From the NCBI RefSeq assembly GCF_904846235.1, contig NZ_CAJGZN010000008.1:88068-152067 (forward strand): a stretch of DNA of 64,000 bases, written 5' to 3'. Every line of letters begins with the position of its first letter. Positions within the stretch are counted from its first letter, which is position 1. Below the pieces are notes generated by a model. That model was not told the origin of the DNA, did not search any database, and was given only the letters and a program-made list of their open reading frames with translations. Shown one piece after another: positions 35,366 through 43,694 of the stretch. The position numbers and the translations under genes are program-made. The stretch comes from Psychrobacter immobilis. Lineage in GTDB: Bacteria; Pseudomonadota; Gammaproteobacteria; Pseudomonadales; Moraxellaceae.

Positions 35366-36493
35366 CTACTTAGTACTTGCCAGCTGATCAAAACGGCCGC
35401 CATCCACAAAGAAAGCATCCATAATCTCTGCCCATGAGCCAAACACAGCCACAGGTTCAAACGTCTCAATATCAGGCAAGGTATCTTTATGAGCAGCTAG
35501 GATTTGCTCATCACTTGGACGCATATACATTTTTGCCATGAGCTCTTGGGCAGGCTTATCCCATAAGCCTTTTAGATAAGTACCAGCCGCTTCCGTCTTA
35601 CCAGATTTTTCAGTCACTGCCGTTACGACCGCTACTGGGTTGGCAATCACAATCGAATAGCTCGGGTATACGATGTCAACGTTACCCTTTGCAAATTGCT
35701 GAGCCGTCAAATGTGCTTCGTTTTCTGTAGTGATTAGCACATCACCGAGACCACGCTGAGTAAAGCTGGTCGTGGCTGCGCGTGCGCCGTTGTCATAAGT
35801 GACGACATTGGCCAGCAACTTCTTGATAAAGTCATTGGTTTTTACAGGGTTTTCATTACTGCTTTCTTTGAATTGGTGCAAACCATAACCATAGGCACCC
35901 AAGAAGGCATAACGCGCCGTGCCACTGGTTTTCGGGTTCGGGATGACCACATCGACATCATTACGGGCCAAATCTGACCAGTCTTTGATATTTTTTGGAT
36001 TACCGGCGCGAACCAGTAGCACCATGGTGCTGGTGTACGGCACGGCATTATTTGGTAGTGCTTGTTGCCAGTCAGCAGCGACCAAGCCTTTCTCCACCAA
36101 CAGATTTATATCGCTCTCTTGGTTAAAGGTCACCACATCCGCTTGCAAACCATTGGCGACAGAGAGCGCCTGCTTACTAGAGCCGCCATGTGACTGATTG
36201 ATATTTACTTTGCTATTTGGATGAGTGTTCTGATAGTCGGTACTGAATAAAGTGTTGTAGTCTTTATAAAAGTCGCGCGACACATCATAGGAGACGTTGA
36301 GTAGATTAATATCCTGTGTCCCGCCACTGGCACTATTTGCCGTGTCATCTTGCGTCGCTTCTGTTGGACTGCAGCCTGTCATTATCATCGCTGCTGCAAG
36401 CATGCCGCTGGTGGCAAGTACACGTGCTTTTCCAGACTTATTATTAGTTGATTGAATGCTAGCAATGCTGATTTGTTGGAATTTTTTTTGCAT
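35366..36493 (-). CDS. Sulfate-binding lipoprotein, copy 2
   Basis: This 375-residue paralogue of the previous gene has the same blocks (NVSYDVSRDFYKDYNTLF, SHGGSSKQALSVANGLQAD, ARYAFLGAYGYGLHQF). It also has a lipoprotein signal (LAAAMIMTGC, Cys41) after an unusually long, basic N-region of 25 residues. The two copies diverge enough to suggest distinct affinities, for example sulfate against thiosulfate, but this cannot be told from sequence. It lies about 270 bases upstream of copy 1 on the same strand. Confidence 0.9.
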   Translation of the reverse strand: MQKKFQQISIASIQSTNNKSGKARVLATSGMLAAAMIMTGCSPTEATQDDTANSASGGTQDINLLNVSYDVSRDFYKDYNTLFSTDYQNTHPNSKVNINQSHGGSSKQALSVANGLQADVVTFNQESDINLLVEKGLVAADWQQALPNNAVPYTSTMVLLVRAGNPKNIKDWSDLARNDVDVVIPNPKTSGTARYAFLGAYGYGLHQFKESSNENPVKTNDFIKKLLANVVTYDNGARAATTSFTQRGLGDVLITTENEAHLTAQQFAKGNVDIVYPSYSIVIANPVAVVTAVTEKSGKTEAAGTYLKGLWDKPAQELMAKMYMRPSDEQILAAHKDTLPDIETFEPVAVFGSWAEIMDAFFVDGGRFDQLASTK

Positions 36494-37120
36494 GATGCTC
36501 TCGATAAAAGTAGTAGAAGCGTTTTGTCAAAATCTTGACCATCATCACAGGGCCTACAATCTTTTGAGTTCAGTTGTCGGGATGATGCAAGCTATGCTAG
36601 CAGCATAAATAGCAAACGCTTAGTGACGAATTAGCTTATCGACTAGTGAAGTTGGCATAAGTGATACTAGGGCGTGTTGAACATTCGACCATGGCACTGA
36701 CAGCGACTATTTTTTAGGCGATTCGATGTTAAAAATAATAAGTTTAGTCACTCTAAGCGCTTATTTTTAACGATGAAGCGGCAAAAAAGAGTCCTGTCCC
36801 TGCGGGCTGATGCTAAAATTGCCCCATACTGCGTTACAAATCTCGCTAAGGCATCTGCATTATCGTCGCTTTGTGCCTTGTCTGGAACAATTTTAGCGAT
36901 CAGCAGTGCCTATTTGCGAATGTTCAACACGCCCTAGTAATCGTTTTGCATCATTAAGAATAAAATGAGTTGAATAGTTGCTGAAAGGTTTATTAAGTAG
37001 ACTATGATTTGGGTAGGCTGTACCATTATTTGTACGTTATAAAGTTTGCTGTATTAATGATACTTTCATTATCCCAATACTATGCGAACCTTACTTTTCT
37101 ACTTGACCAAAGGCCCTTAT
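36494..37120. other. 627-bp intergenic region containing a MITE-like element
   Basis: No protein gene was found between the second binding protein and the small lipoprotein gene. The element at 36667-36937 fills nearly half of it. The remainder should hold both divergent promoters. Confidence 0.6.
36667..36937. mobile_element. MITE-like element with perfect terminal inverted repeats
   Basis: The element is 271 bases long, has no coding capacity and is bounded by CTAG followed by GGGCGTGTTGAACATTCG at the left (36667-36688 region) and the exact inverse at the right (36917-36937). The inverted repeats are perfect over at least 21 bases. CTAG at both ends could be a duplicated target, as in some IS5-family elements. 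Inside are further inverted repeats: GTTAAAAATAA with TTATTTTTAAC, and GCTAAAATTG with CAATTTTAGC. It is most likely a non-autonomous transposon mobilised by a transposase elsewhere. The family assignment is inferred. Confidence 0.75.
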
Positions 37121-37696
37121 ATGAATACTTCATACCGTCAATTTCATTCTATTGTAGGGCTAATAATGATGACCTCTACCCTAGCGGCTTTTTTAACAGG
37201 CTGTAATAGCATGTCGCCTACTATGCATAGCGATAGCCACAGCACGGTTAAATCAGTTGCCAGTACAACATCTGCTTTGCCAGCTATTCAAAGTAATGAT
37301 TTGGGTGACAATGTCTCAGCAGACAAATTTTCAACAGATAAGGTTTCAGCGGATTACGCTACTGCCGACTACGATAAACGAGCACAAGGCTATGATTGGG
37401 TTGGCGTGATGGTACGAGCAGATGATGATCGACAGATTGACATTAAAGTTCGCTCACGCAGCGATATCAAAAAACCTACTTGTTACTTCGATGGTAAGGC
37501 GACATTGATGGGCCAAGATACTGCTCACGGTACGATTTTTCAGGCAAAAGTAAATGACAGTACGGCTTTTTTTCAATTTAAGGATGACAAGCTCATCATC
37601 GACAGCCCAGACAAGTATGCACTGAACTATTTTTGCTCAGGTGGTGGCTCACTTGCTGGAGAATATAAAAAGCTGGCAGCAGGTTTAGATATTTAA
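37121..37696 (+). CDS. Putative lipoprotein, hypothetical
   Basis: The frame opens at 37082, but the ATG at 37121 has AAAGG seven bases upstream and starts a lipoprotein signal (GLIMMTSTLAAFLTGC, Cys28). The 191-residue product has a Ser/Thr/Asp-rich linker to about residue 85 and a small globular part (YDWVGVMVRADDDRQIDIKV; CYFDGKATLMGQDTAHG) that looks like a beta-rich periplasmic domain. No known family is recognised. A terminator follows, and it is unlikely to be part of the sulfur operons. Confidence 0.72.
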   Translation: MNTSYRQFHSIVGLIMMTSTLAAFLTGCNSMSPTMHSDSHSTVKSVASTTSALPAIQSNDLGDNVSADKFSTDKVSADYATADYDKRAQGYDWVGVMVRADDDRQIDIKVRSRSDIKKPTCYFDGKATLMGQDTAHGTIFQAKVNDSTAFFQFKDDKLIIDSPDKYALNYFCSGGGSLAGEYKKLAAGLDI

Positions 37697-37752
37697 GAGA
37701 CAGCGCTAGTATGCGTTAAGTTGTTTTCCATTTTAAAAATAGTGATAAAAAC

Positions 37753-37788
37753 AAAAAGGTGCCAGACTATAAGTCTGACACCTTTTTT
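37753..37788. terminator. Bidirectional terminator between lipoprotein and sat genes
   Basis: AAAAAGGTGCCAGACT (37753-37768) pairs, with one mismatch, with AGTCTGACACCTTTTTT (37772-37788). The flanking genes converge here. Confidence 0.88.
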
Positions 37789-37830
37789 ACGACTGGCTTA
37801 GTACAAGTTTTTTATACTGATGATCAGTTT

Positions 37831-39093
37831 TTATACGGCAGATGCACCCGTTAATTTAACCTCAGCACGCTCTTCTTTTGCGATGCCAGCATAGTAGTCA
37901 CGCAAAATCTGTAATACTTCTGGGCGACTAAAGTTATCTGGTACATCTTCATCTTCCGATAGTGCTTTACGCAGCTTAGTACCTGACACTTTAACGTGCT
38001 CAGACGCGTCATGTGGGCAAGTCTTGTCAGAAGCCATCGCATTACAAGCATTACACCAGAACGTCCAGCCAATTTTGAGCGGTTGGGTGATAAGATCATC
38101 TTTACCAACGTGTTCAAAAATAGTTTGCGCATCAAACGCACCGTAGTAATCGCCGACACCCGCATGGTCACGACCGACAATCAGATGGCTACAGCCATAG
38201 TTTTGACGGAATAGCGCATGTAATAATGCCTCACGTGGGCCAGCATAGCGCATATCCAACGGATAGCCTGCTTGTATAACGGTATCTTGTCTAAAGTAGT
38301 TGTCGATCAAGGTTTTGATGGCTTCTTGACGAACTTCTGCTGGGATGTCGCCAGGTTTCAATGCGCCTAATAATGAATGAATCAGTACACCATCACAGAT
38401 TTCAATCGCAATCTTGGCCAGATACTCATGTGAGCGGTGCATTGGGTTGCGCGTCTGGAATGCCGCCACTGTTTTCCAGCCTTTAGCATCCAAAATTGCG
38501 CGTGTTTCTGCTGGCGTTTTGTAGATTTCTGGATATAGTGCTGGGAACTCACCTTCGCTTAATACTTCAACGCTACCGGCAATATTGATGGCTTCTTGGC
38601 TCAATACTTGCTGTACGCCCGGATGCTCTGAATCCGTGGTCGTGAATACTTGCTGACACTCATGTTCTTTATCGATGGTATAAGTCTCTTCTACTGTTAA
38701 GATGCCCATAACTTCGCCATCTTGTGCGACCAAGGCTACTTTGTCGCCTTGACTCAAATTATCCGCAGTCTCTTTTGGCGCAGACAAAGTGATAGGAATT
38801 GGCCAAAACAAACCTGCGTTTTCACCGCTTTGCAAACGCATATTATCAACCACGCCCTGCCAGTCCGCTTGATTCATAAAACCATTTAACGGAGTGAAAC
38901 CACCAATACCGAACATGATTAAATCGCCACGCTCACGTGAGCTTAAGGTGATGGTCGGCAATGTGCTGGCAAGCTCTAATGCTTGATCGCGTGCTGCACC
39001 GTTTAATAATAGTGGCTTAAGCTCTGCACTACCGTGTGGAGGAACCAGCTTTGATTTGAATTGGGATTGGGTTTGGCTTTGAGTTTGAGACAT
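37831..39093 (-). CDS. sat: Sulfate adenylyltransferase (ATP sulfurylase, Sat type)
   Basis: This 420-residue enzyme makes adenosine 5'-phosphosulfate from sulfate and ATP. It is the single-subunit Sat type, not the CysD/CysN pair. Motifs are [13 protein letters not shown] (nucleotide-binding QxRNP-HxxH) and [35 protein letters not shown] gives a probable zinc site, as in bacterial Sat. A longer frame reaches 39150 through a TTG with no ribosome binding site; the ATG at 39093 is preferred, though its nearest AGAGG is 13 bases away. It is divergent from the cysI operon across 343 bases. Confidence 0.92.
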   Translation of the reverse strand: MSQTQSQTQSQFKSKLVPPHGSAELKPLLLNGAARDQALELASTLPTITLSSRERGDLIMFGIGGFTPLNGFMNQADWQGVVDNMRLQSGENAGLFWPIPITLSAPKETADNLSQGDKVALVAQDGEVMGILTVEETYTIDKEHECQQVFTTTDSEHPGVQQVLSQEAINIAGSVEVLSEGEFPALYPEIYKTPAETRAILDAKGWKTVAAFQTRNPMHRSHEYLAKIAIEICDGVLIHSLLGALKPGDIPAEVRQEAIKTLIDNYFRQDTVIQAGYPLDMRYAGPREALLHALFRQNYGCSHLIVGRDHAGVGDYYGAFDAQTIFEHVGKDDLITQPLKIGWTFWCNACNAMASDKTCPHDASEHVKVSGTKLRKALSEDEDVPDNFSRPEVLQILRDYYAGIAKEERAEVKLTGASAV

Positions 39094-39436
39094 ATAGTTA
39101 TTAAAACCTCTTATAAAAAGAATGGTTGGAAGAGATGAGCAAAAATGCAAAAGCGATTAAATGTACAAAACTGAGAAGAAAGCCGTCGCTAGATAATAAG
39201 TAGCGTACTAGCGACTGGGCATTAAATTTGATACGCATAGGCTACCTAACTTTCGTTATGAAAATTTATGCTGTGTTTGGATATGGATATGTCTGAAAGG
39301 AATTTATGTTTCTGGCTACAAGCTTATATGATGTATAGCTGAATTATTTACATTGCGAACGGCAATAAAACCTATTACACACGCAAATCATTTTCGTCGC
39401 TGATTTTAAGATTAAAAACAAAACTGAGATTACGTC
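39094..39436. other. Divergent promoter region of sat and cysI
   Basis: This 343-base gap holds no gene. It should contain both promoters and probably sites for a CysB-like activator, but no such site can be identified by eye. Confidence 0.5.
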
Positions 39437-41122
39437 ATGTATCAATATAATTACGCTGACCAGACTTTGGTAGAGGAACGAGTTGCCCAATTTCGCGACC
39501 AAACCGAGCGGTTTTTGGCAGGTGAGCTTGCCGAGGAGCAGTACTTACCACTGCGATTGCAAAACGGCTTGTATATCCAGCGTTATGCGCCTATGCTCCG
39601 TATCGCCATTCCTTACGGCTTGCTTGCCAGCTATCAGCTACGCAAATTGGCTGAGATTACCCGTAAGTATGATAAAGGCTATGGGCACATGACCACCCGT
39701 ACCAATATTCAGCTGAACTGGCCAAAACTAGAAGAAGTGCCAGACATTTTGGCTGAGCTTGCGACAGTACAGATGCATGCCATCCAAACCTCAGGTAACT
39801 GTATCCGTAATACGACAACGGATCCTTATGCGGGTATCCATAAAGAAGAAATTGCTGACCCACGCCCTTATTGTGAGATTATCCGTCAGTGGTCAACCTT
39901 TCATCCTGAGTTTGCTTTTTTACCACGTAAATTTAAAATTGCAGTGATCGGTACCGAAGCGGATCGTGCGGCAACGCAAGTACATGATGTGGGTCTGCAC
40001 GTCGTTACCAATGACGCAGGCGAGCTTGGCTTTGAAGTGATCGTTGGTGGTGGCTTAGGACGTACGCCTATTATTGGTAAAACGATTCGCAAGTTTTTAC
40101 CGCGCGAGCATTTACTCAGTTATCTTGATGCGGTTTTGCGCGTCTATAATTTGCATGGTCGCCGTGATAACAAGTACAAAGCCCGTATTAAAATTTTGGT
40201 CGACAGCTTAGGCGGCGATCAGTTTGGCAAATTGGTGGAGGCTGAGTGGGAGGTGCACACCAAAGACGGTCCGCTGACCTTGACGGATGACAATTTTGAC
40301 ACCGCTGCCAGCTATTTTAGCATGCCTGATTATCAGTCATTTGATGCGCTCGCAGTACAATCAGAGTTGCAAGCACAATTGGCAGACAATAAAGATTTCG
40401 CTGATTGGTATAAGCAAAACACCGTGGCACATAAGGTGGACGGTTACCGTGCGGTAGTGATCTCTTTAAAAGCCGGACTGGTGGACGGTCGTTATGTGCC
40501 ATCAGGTGACTTGAGTAATGCGCAAATGGATGCGCTTGCCGATTTGTCTGATCGTTATAGCTTTGGTGAATTGCGCGGTACGTATCAGCAAAATCTGGTA
40601 TTCGCTGATGTGCAAACCAATGAGCTTTATGAATTGTGGCAGCAGCTATCAGATTTGCATTTAGCACGCGCCAATATCAACACCTTAACCGACATGATTG
40701 TCTGCCCAGGTTGGGATTATTGCTCACTGGCCAATGCGACTACGCACAATATCGCTGAGCAAATCGAAAAGCAGTTTGATGATTTAGATTACTTGTATGA
40801 TCTTGGTGATATTCGCCTAAACATGTCAGGCTGCATGAATGCTTGCGCCCATCATCACACAGGTGATATCGGCATCTTGGGTGTGGACAAAAAAGGCGAG
40901 CACTGGTATCAGATTAGCCTTGGCGGTAACTCTAGTAATGACGCCAAATTGGGCAAAATCTTAGGAAAAGCGGTGCCAGCGGATGATGTGGCCAGCACGC
41001 TACAAACCATTTTAGATGTGTATCTCGATATACGCGGCACTAACGAACAAGATGTTGAGGGTTTTGGTGACGTGATTGACCGCGTTGGTATCGCCCCCTT
41101 TAAGGAGAAGGTCTATGGCTAA
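39437..41122 (+). CDS. cysI: Sulfite reductase haemoprotein (nitrite/sulfite reductase family)
   Basis: This 561-residue enzyme has the siroheme/[4Fe-4S] ligand cysteines in two pairs: Cys423 and Cys429 in CPGWDYC, and Cys466 and Cys470 in SGCMNAC. Both ferredoxin-like half domains of the family are present (GLYIQRYAPMLRIAIPYGLL and GRYVPSGDLSNAQMDALADL). It would reduce sulfite to sulfide in the cytoplasm, using siroheme made by the CysG encoded 2.5 kb downstream. No CysJ flavoprotein gene is nearby, so electrons may come from ferredoxin or another carrier. It overlaps the DUF934 gene by eight bases. Confidence 0.92.
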   Translation: MYQYNYADQTLVEERVAQFRDQTERFLAGELAEEQYLPLRLQNGLYIQRYAPMLRIAIPYGLLASYQLRKLAEITRKYDKGYGHMTTRTNIQLNWPKLEEVPDILAELATVQMHAIQTSGNCIRNTTTDPYAGIHKEEIADPRPYCEIIRQWSTFHPEFAFLPRKFKIAVIGTEADRAATQVHDVGLHVVTNDAGELGFEVIVGGGLGRTPIIGKTIRKFLPREHLLSYLDAVLRVYNLHGRRDNKYKARIKILVDSLGGDQFGKLVEAEWEVHTKDGPLTLTDDNFDTAASYFSMPDYQSFDALAVQSELQAQLADNKDFADWYKQNTVAHKVDGYRAVVISLKAGLVDGRYVPSGDLSNAQMDALADLSDRYSFGELRGTYQQNLVFADVQTNELYELWQQLSDLHLARANINTLTDMIVCPGWDYCSLANATTHNIAEQIEKQFDDLDYLYDLGDIRLNMSGCMNACAHHHTGDIGILGVDKKGEHWYQISLGGNSSNDAKLGKILGKAVPADDVASTLQTILDVYLDIRGTNEQDVEGFGDVIDRVGIAPFKEKVYG

Positions 41123-41705
41123 TCATCATGTGCTTGATAGCCATGGCGCAGACATCAGTGGCGAAGATAATTGGCAAGCGCTAGCGACAGCGCAGCTGCC
41201 TGACGGTATCGCGTTATCAAGCCTGACCTTACTTGAGCTGTTACACAAACAAGAAAAAGTTGATGTACTTGTCCCACTAGCAGATTTATTAAATGCTGAT
41301 GGAAAACTGGCAAACGGTTTGCTAGAGCAAGTATTGGATATCCTCAAGCAGCACAGCAGCCGATTGGGTGTGTGGATCACATCCAACACCGATGCTGATG
41401 ATCTGTCTGATGTAAAAGAATTTTTATTGACGCAAGACTTGATCGTCATTCATGTCCCAAGTTTTGTGGATGGTCGCGGTTTTAGTTTTGCACAGACCCT
41501 GCGTCAGCTTGGTTATGAAGGTGATATTCGCATGGCAGGCGCGTTTGGTCGTGATCAAATCGCTTATTTGCTGCGCGCTGGTGCTACTAGCTTTGTACTC
41601 AATGAGCATGATGCTAAATCTGATATTAGCCAAGCCTTCACTGCCCTAGCCAGTAGCTATGATGGTCGAGACGCTTCAGCATTACCGATGTTCTCAAAAA
41701 ACTGA
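41115..41705 (+). CDS. DUF934 family protein, sulfite-reductase partner
   Basis: The true start is the ATG at 41115, with GGAGAAGG just upstream; the longer frame from 41076 lies inside cysI. The 196-residue protein matches DUF934 (IVIHVPSFVDGRGFSFAQTL, then LRQLGYEGDIRMAGAFGRDQ). This family is almost always coupled to this type of sulfite reductase and is thought to help it, possibly as a redox or assembly partner. Its eight-base overlap with cysI implies translational coupling. No cofactor motif is evident. Confidence 0.88.
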   Translation: MANHHVLDSHGADISGEDNWQALATAQLPDGIALSSLTLLELLHKQEKVDVLVPLADLLNADGKLANGLLEQVLDILKQHSSRLGVWITSNTDADDLSDVKEFLLTQDLIVIHVPSFVDGRGFSFAQTLRQLGYEGDIRMAGAFGRDQIAYLLRAGATSFVLNEHDAKSDISQAFTALASSYDGRDASALPMFSKN

Positions 41706-41763
41706 TTTTATTATTCACTATCAAATCGCTATTTTTATATTAACAATTATTAAGGAATGTATT

Positions 41764-42402
41764 ATGAGCCAATTACACCCAAACCTAGATATCGACCAAG
41801 CAAACCAAGATTTGCAAGGTAAATCACCTGAGCAAATCGTTGAGTGGGCATTGACGCAAGCCAAAAACCCAATCATCACCACCAACTTCCGTCCTTATGA
41901 GTCAGCGATCTTGCATTTGGTTGCCAAGCAGCGCCCTGACATCACGGTATTGTGGGTAGATTCAGGCTATAACACCGATGCGACCTATCAGTTTGCCAAC
42001 AAATTGATTCGTGATCTTGATCTCAACGTCGTGACGTATATTCCAAAACAAACCGCTGCCCATCGTGACGCCACCATGAATGGCATCCCAGGCATTGACA
42101 ACCCGCAACATGGCGAGTTCACTGAACAAGTGAAACTTGAGCCATTCCGCCGCGCCCTTGCTGAGCTAAAACCAGATGTGTGGTTCAATGCTATTCGTAA
42201 AGACCAAACTGAGTTCCGCCAAGGTCTTGATGTACTTAGCTTATCAAAAGACGGCGTACTAAAGGTAGCGCCATTGTTTGAAAAAACAGATGCTGATCTA
42301 GACGTGTACTTAGATGAGCACAACTTGCCAAACGAGCATGACTACTTTGATCCAACGAAAGTAGAAGAAAGCCGTGAGTGTGGCTTGCATACTCAGCTGT
42401 AA
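41764..42402 (+). CDS. cysH: Phosphoadenylyl-sulfate (PAPS) reductase, CysH family
   Basis: The ATG at 41764 has AAGGA seven bases upstream and gives a 212-residue product. The protein belongs to the adenine nucleotide alpha hydrolase-like CysH family (PIITTNFRPYESAILHLVAKQ; VLWVDSGYNTDATYQF; DVWFNAIRKDQTEFR). It ends in ECGLH, carrying the catalytic Cys. That is the only cysteine in the protein, so the [4Fe-4S] ligands of APS reductases are absent, and PAPS is the predicted substrate. That would require an APS kinase, not found in this window. It is the last gene of the cysI operon, with a terminator following. Confidence 0.9.
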   Translation: MSQLHPNLDIDQANQDLQGKSPEQIVEWALTQAKNPIITTNFRPYESAILHLVAKQRPDITVLWVDSGYNTDATYQFANKLIRDLDLNVVTYIPKQTAAHRDATMNGIPGIDNPQHGEFTEQVKLEPFRRALAELKPDVWFNAIRKDQTEFRQGLDVLSLSKDGVLKVAPLFEKTDADLDVYLDEHNLPNEHDYFDPTKVEESRECGLHTQL

Positions 42403-42423
42403 TTTCAGCTGTTTATGAATTTG

Positions 42424-42463
42424 AAAAGCCCTTTCTTTTATTTAAGAAAGGGCTTTTTTCAGT
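42424..42463. terminator. Terminator after cysH
   Basis: AAAAGCCCTTTCTT (42424-42437) pairs exactly with AAGAAAGGGCTTTT (42444-42457), followed by T on the plus strand; it may also end the WG-repeat gene on the other strand. Confidence 0.9.
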
Positions 42464-42475
42464 TTTTCATTGGAC

Positions 42476-43448
42476 TTAAAACTTTTTTTCTACACGTTTA
42501 CCTTGTCTATTAATGTAGAACCATTCACCATCTTTTTTGACATAGGCGGTACCATCTTTAAAAGGATCAATAAATGGAATGTCATCATAGTTTAATTCAA
42601 TTGCTACATCACCATTTTTGTCAATAAATCCATGCTTACCGTTATCATAGACAAGTGCTAATCCGTTAATGAAGGGGAAGACCATTGCATAGTCTAGCTC
42701 TTTGACTACTTGATTCGACCTATTAATGATCATAAACTTATCATCATTATTAACGACGGCTAAACCACCTGAAAACCAAGTCACACTATAATATTCAATG
42801 GGTATCACGATATTATTTAGCCTATCTATAAATCCGAACTTTTCATTTTTTTCAACCGCTGCTAGGCCTTCTGTCTGTAAAGGAAATAGTAGAATCATAT
42901 TCATAAGGAATAACTAACTTATTATTAATATCAATGTATCCATACTTCCCTTCGTTCTCAACTGCAGATAAACCCTCATTAAAACCCATTAAATCATCGT
43001 ACATTATCGGAATAATTATCTGTCCCTGTTTATCAATGACTCCTCTTCTATTATCTATCCCAACCACAGCTAAACCATATTCAAATGGATAAGTAAGGCT
43101 GTATTTGAGAGGTATAACAACTTCACCCTGCATATTAATGTATCCGGATAAGTTGTCCTTATGAACACTTGCTAGACCTTCTACAAAAGCAATTGGAAAG
43201 TCATACTGTGTTGGTATTTTTATCACACCTTGCTTATCGATGAATCCATACTTACTACCTTTTATTACGGGCGCGAGTTCACCATCAAACTCACAGTGTT
43301 CATCAAATACAACCCCATTTGGTAACTTATAACCTTCAGCCAACGCGCATTCTGCTAGTACATCTGAACTAACTAGCAACCCTAAAATAAGTCCGAAAAA
43401 GACAGTACTTGATTTTTTTAGTCTATTAAACGTATTGTTTTGACTCAT
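42476..43448 (-). pseudogene. WG-repeat protein gene broken by a 4-base duplication
   Basis: Two overlapping minus-strand frames make up one gene. The first (from 43448) encodes a signal peptide (TVFFGLILGLLVSSDVLA) and about four WG-type repeats of the form KYGFIDKQGVIKIPTQYD plus FVEGLASV. It goes out of frame at PYEYDSTISFT. The second frame resumes at EGLAAVEKNEKFGFID with further repeats to the stop at 42476. Position 42871-42878 reads CTGTCTGT, that is ACAGACAG on the coding strand; removing one ACAG restores SFTEGLAAV and a 322-residue protein. WG repeats form beta-propeller-like exported proteins of unknown role. It is either a recent pseudogene, a phase-variable tract or a sequencing error. 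Confidence 0.85.
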
Positions 43449-43694
43449 TATGATGCCTTCATAATTGTTCTGAATTAAAAAATATAAAATTATGCCCTTC
43501 TAAACCTCTAGTACGCCTATCATATCTCATAAAATCTATTCCCTTTCTAACAAAAAACCATCATTAACATGACAAAAACGAATATACTAATGCCAATTCA
43601 CTAGGTGAGAGTGTGCCTGTGATACCTCATAATGGCGACATTCCTTATATCTTTTCTACCTTTTATAATAAACAATTAAATATATGGTGACATT

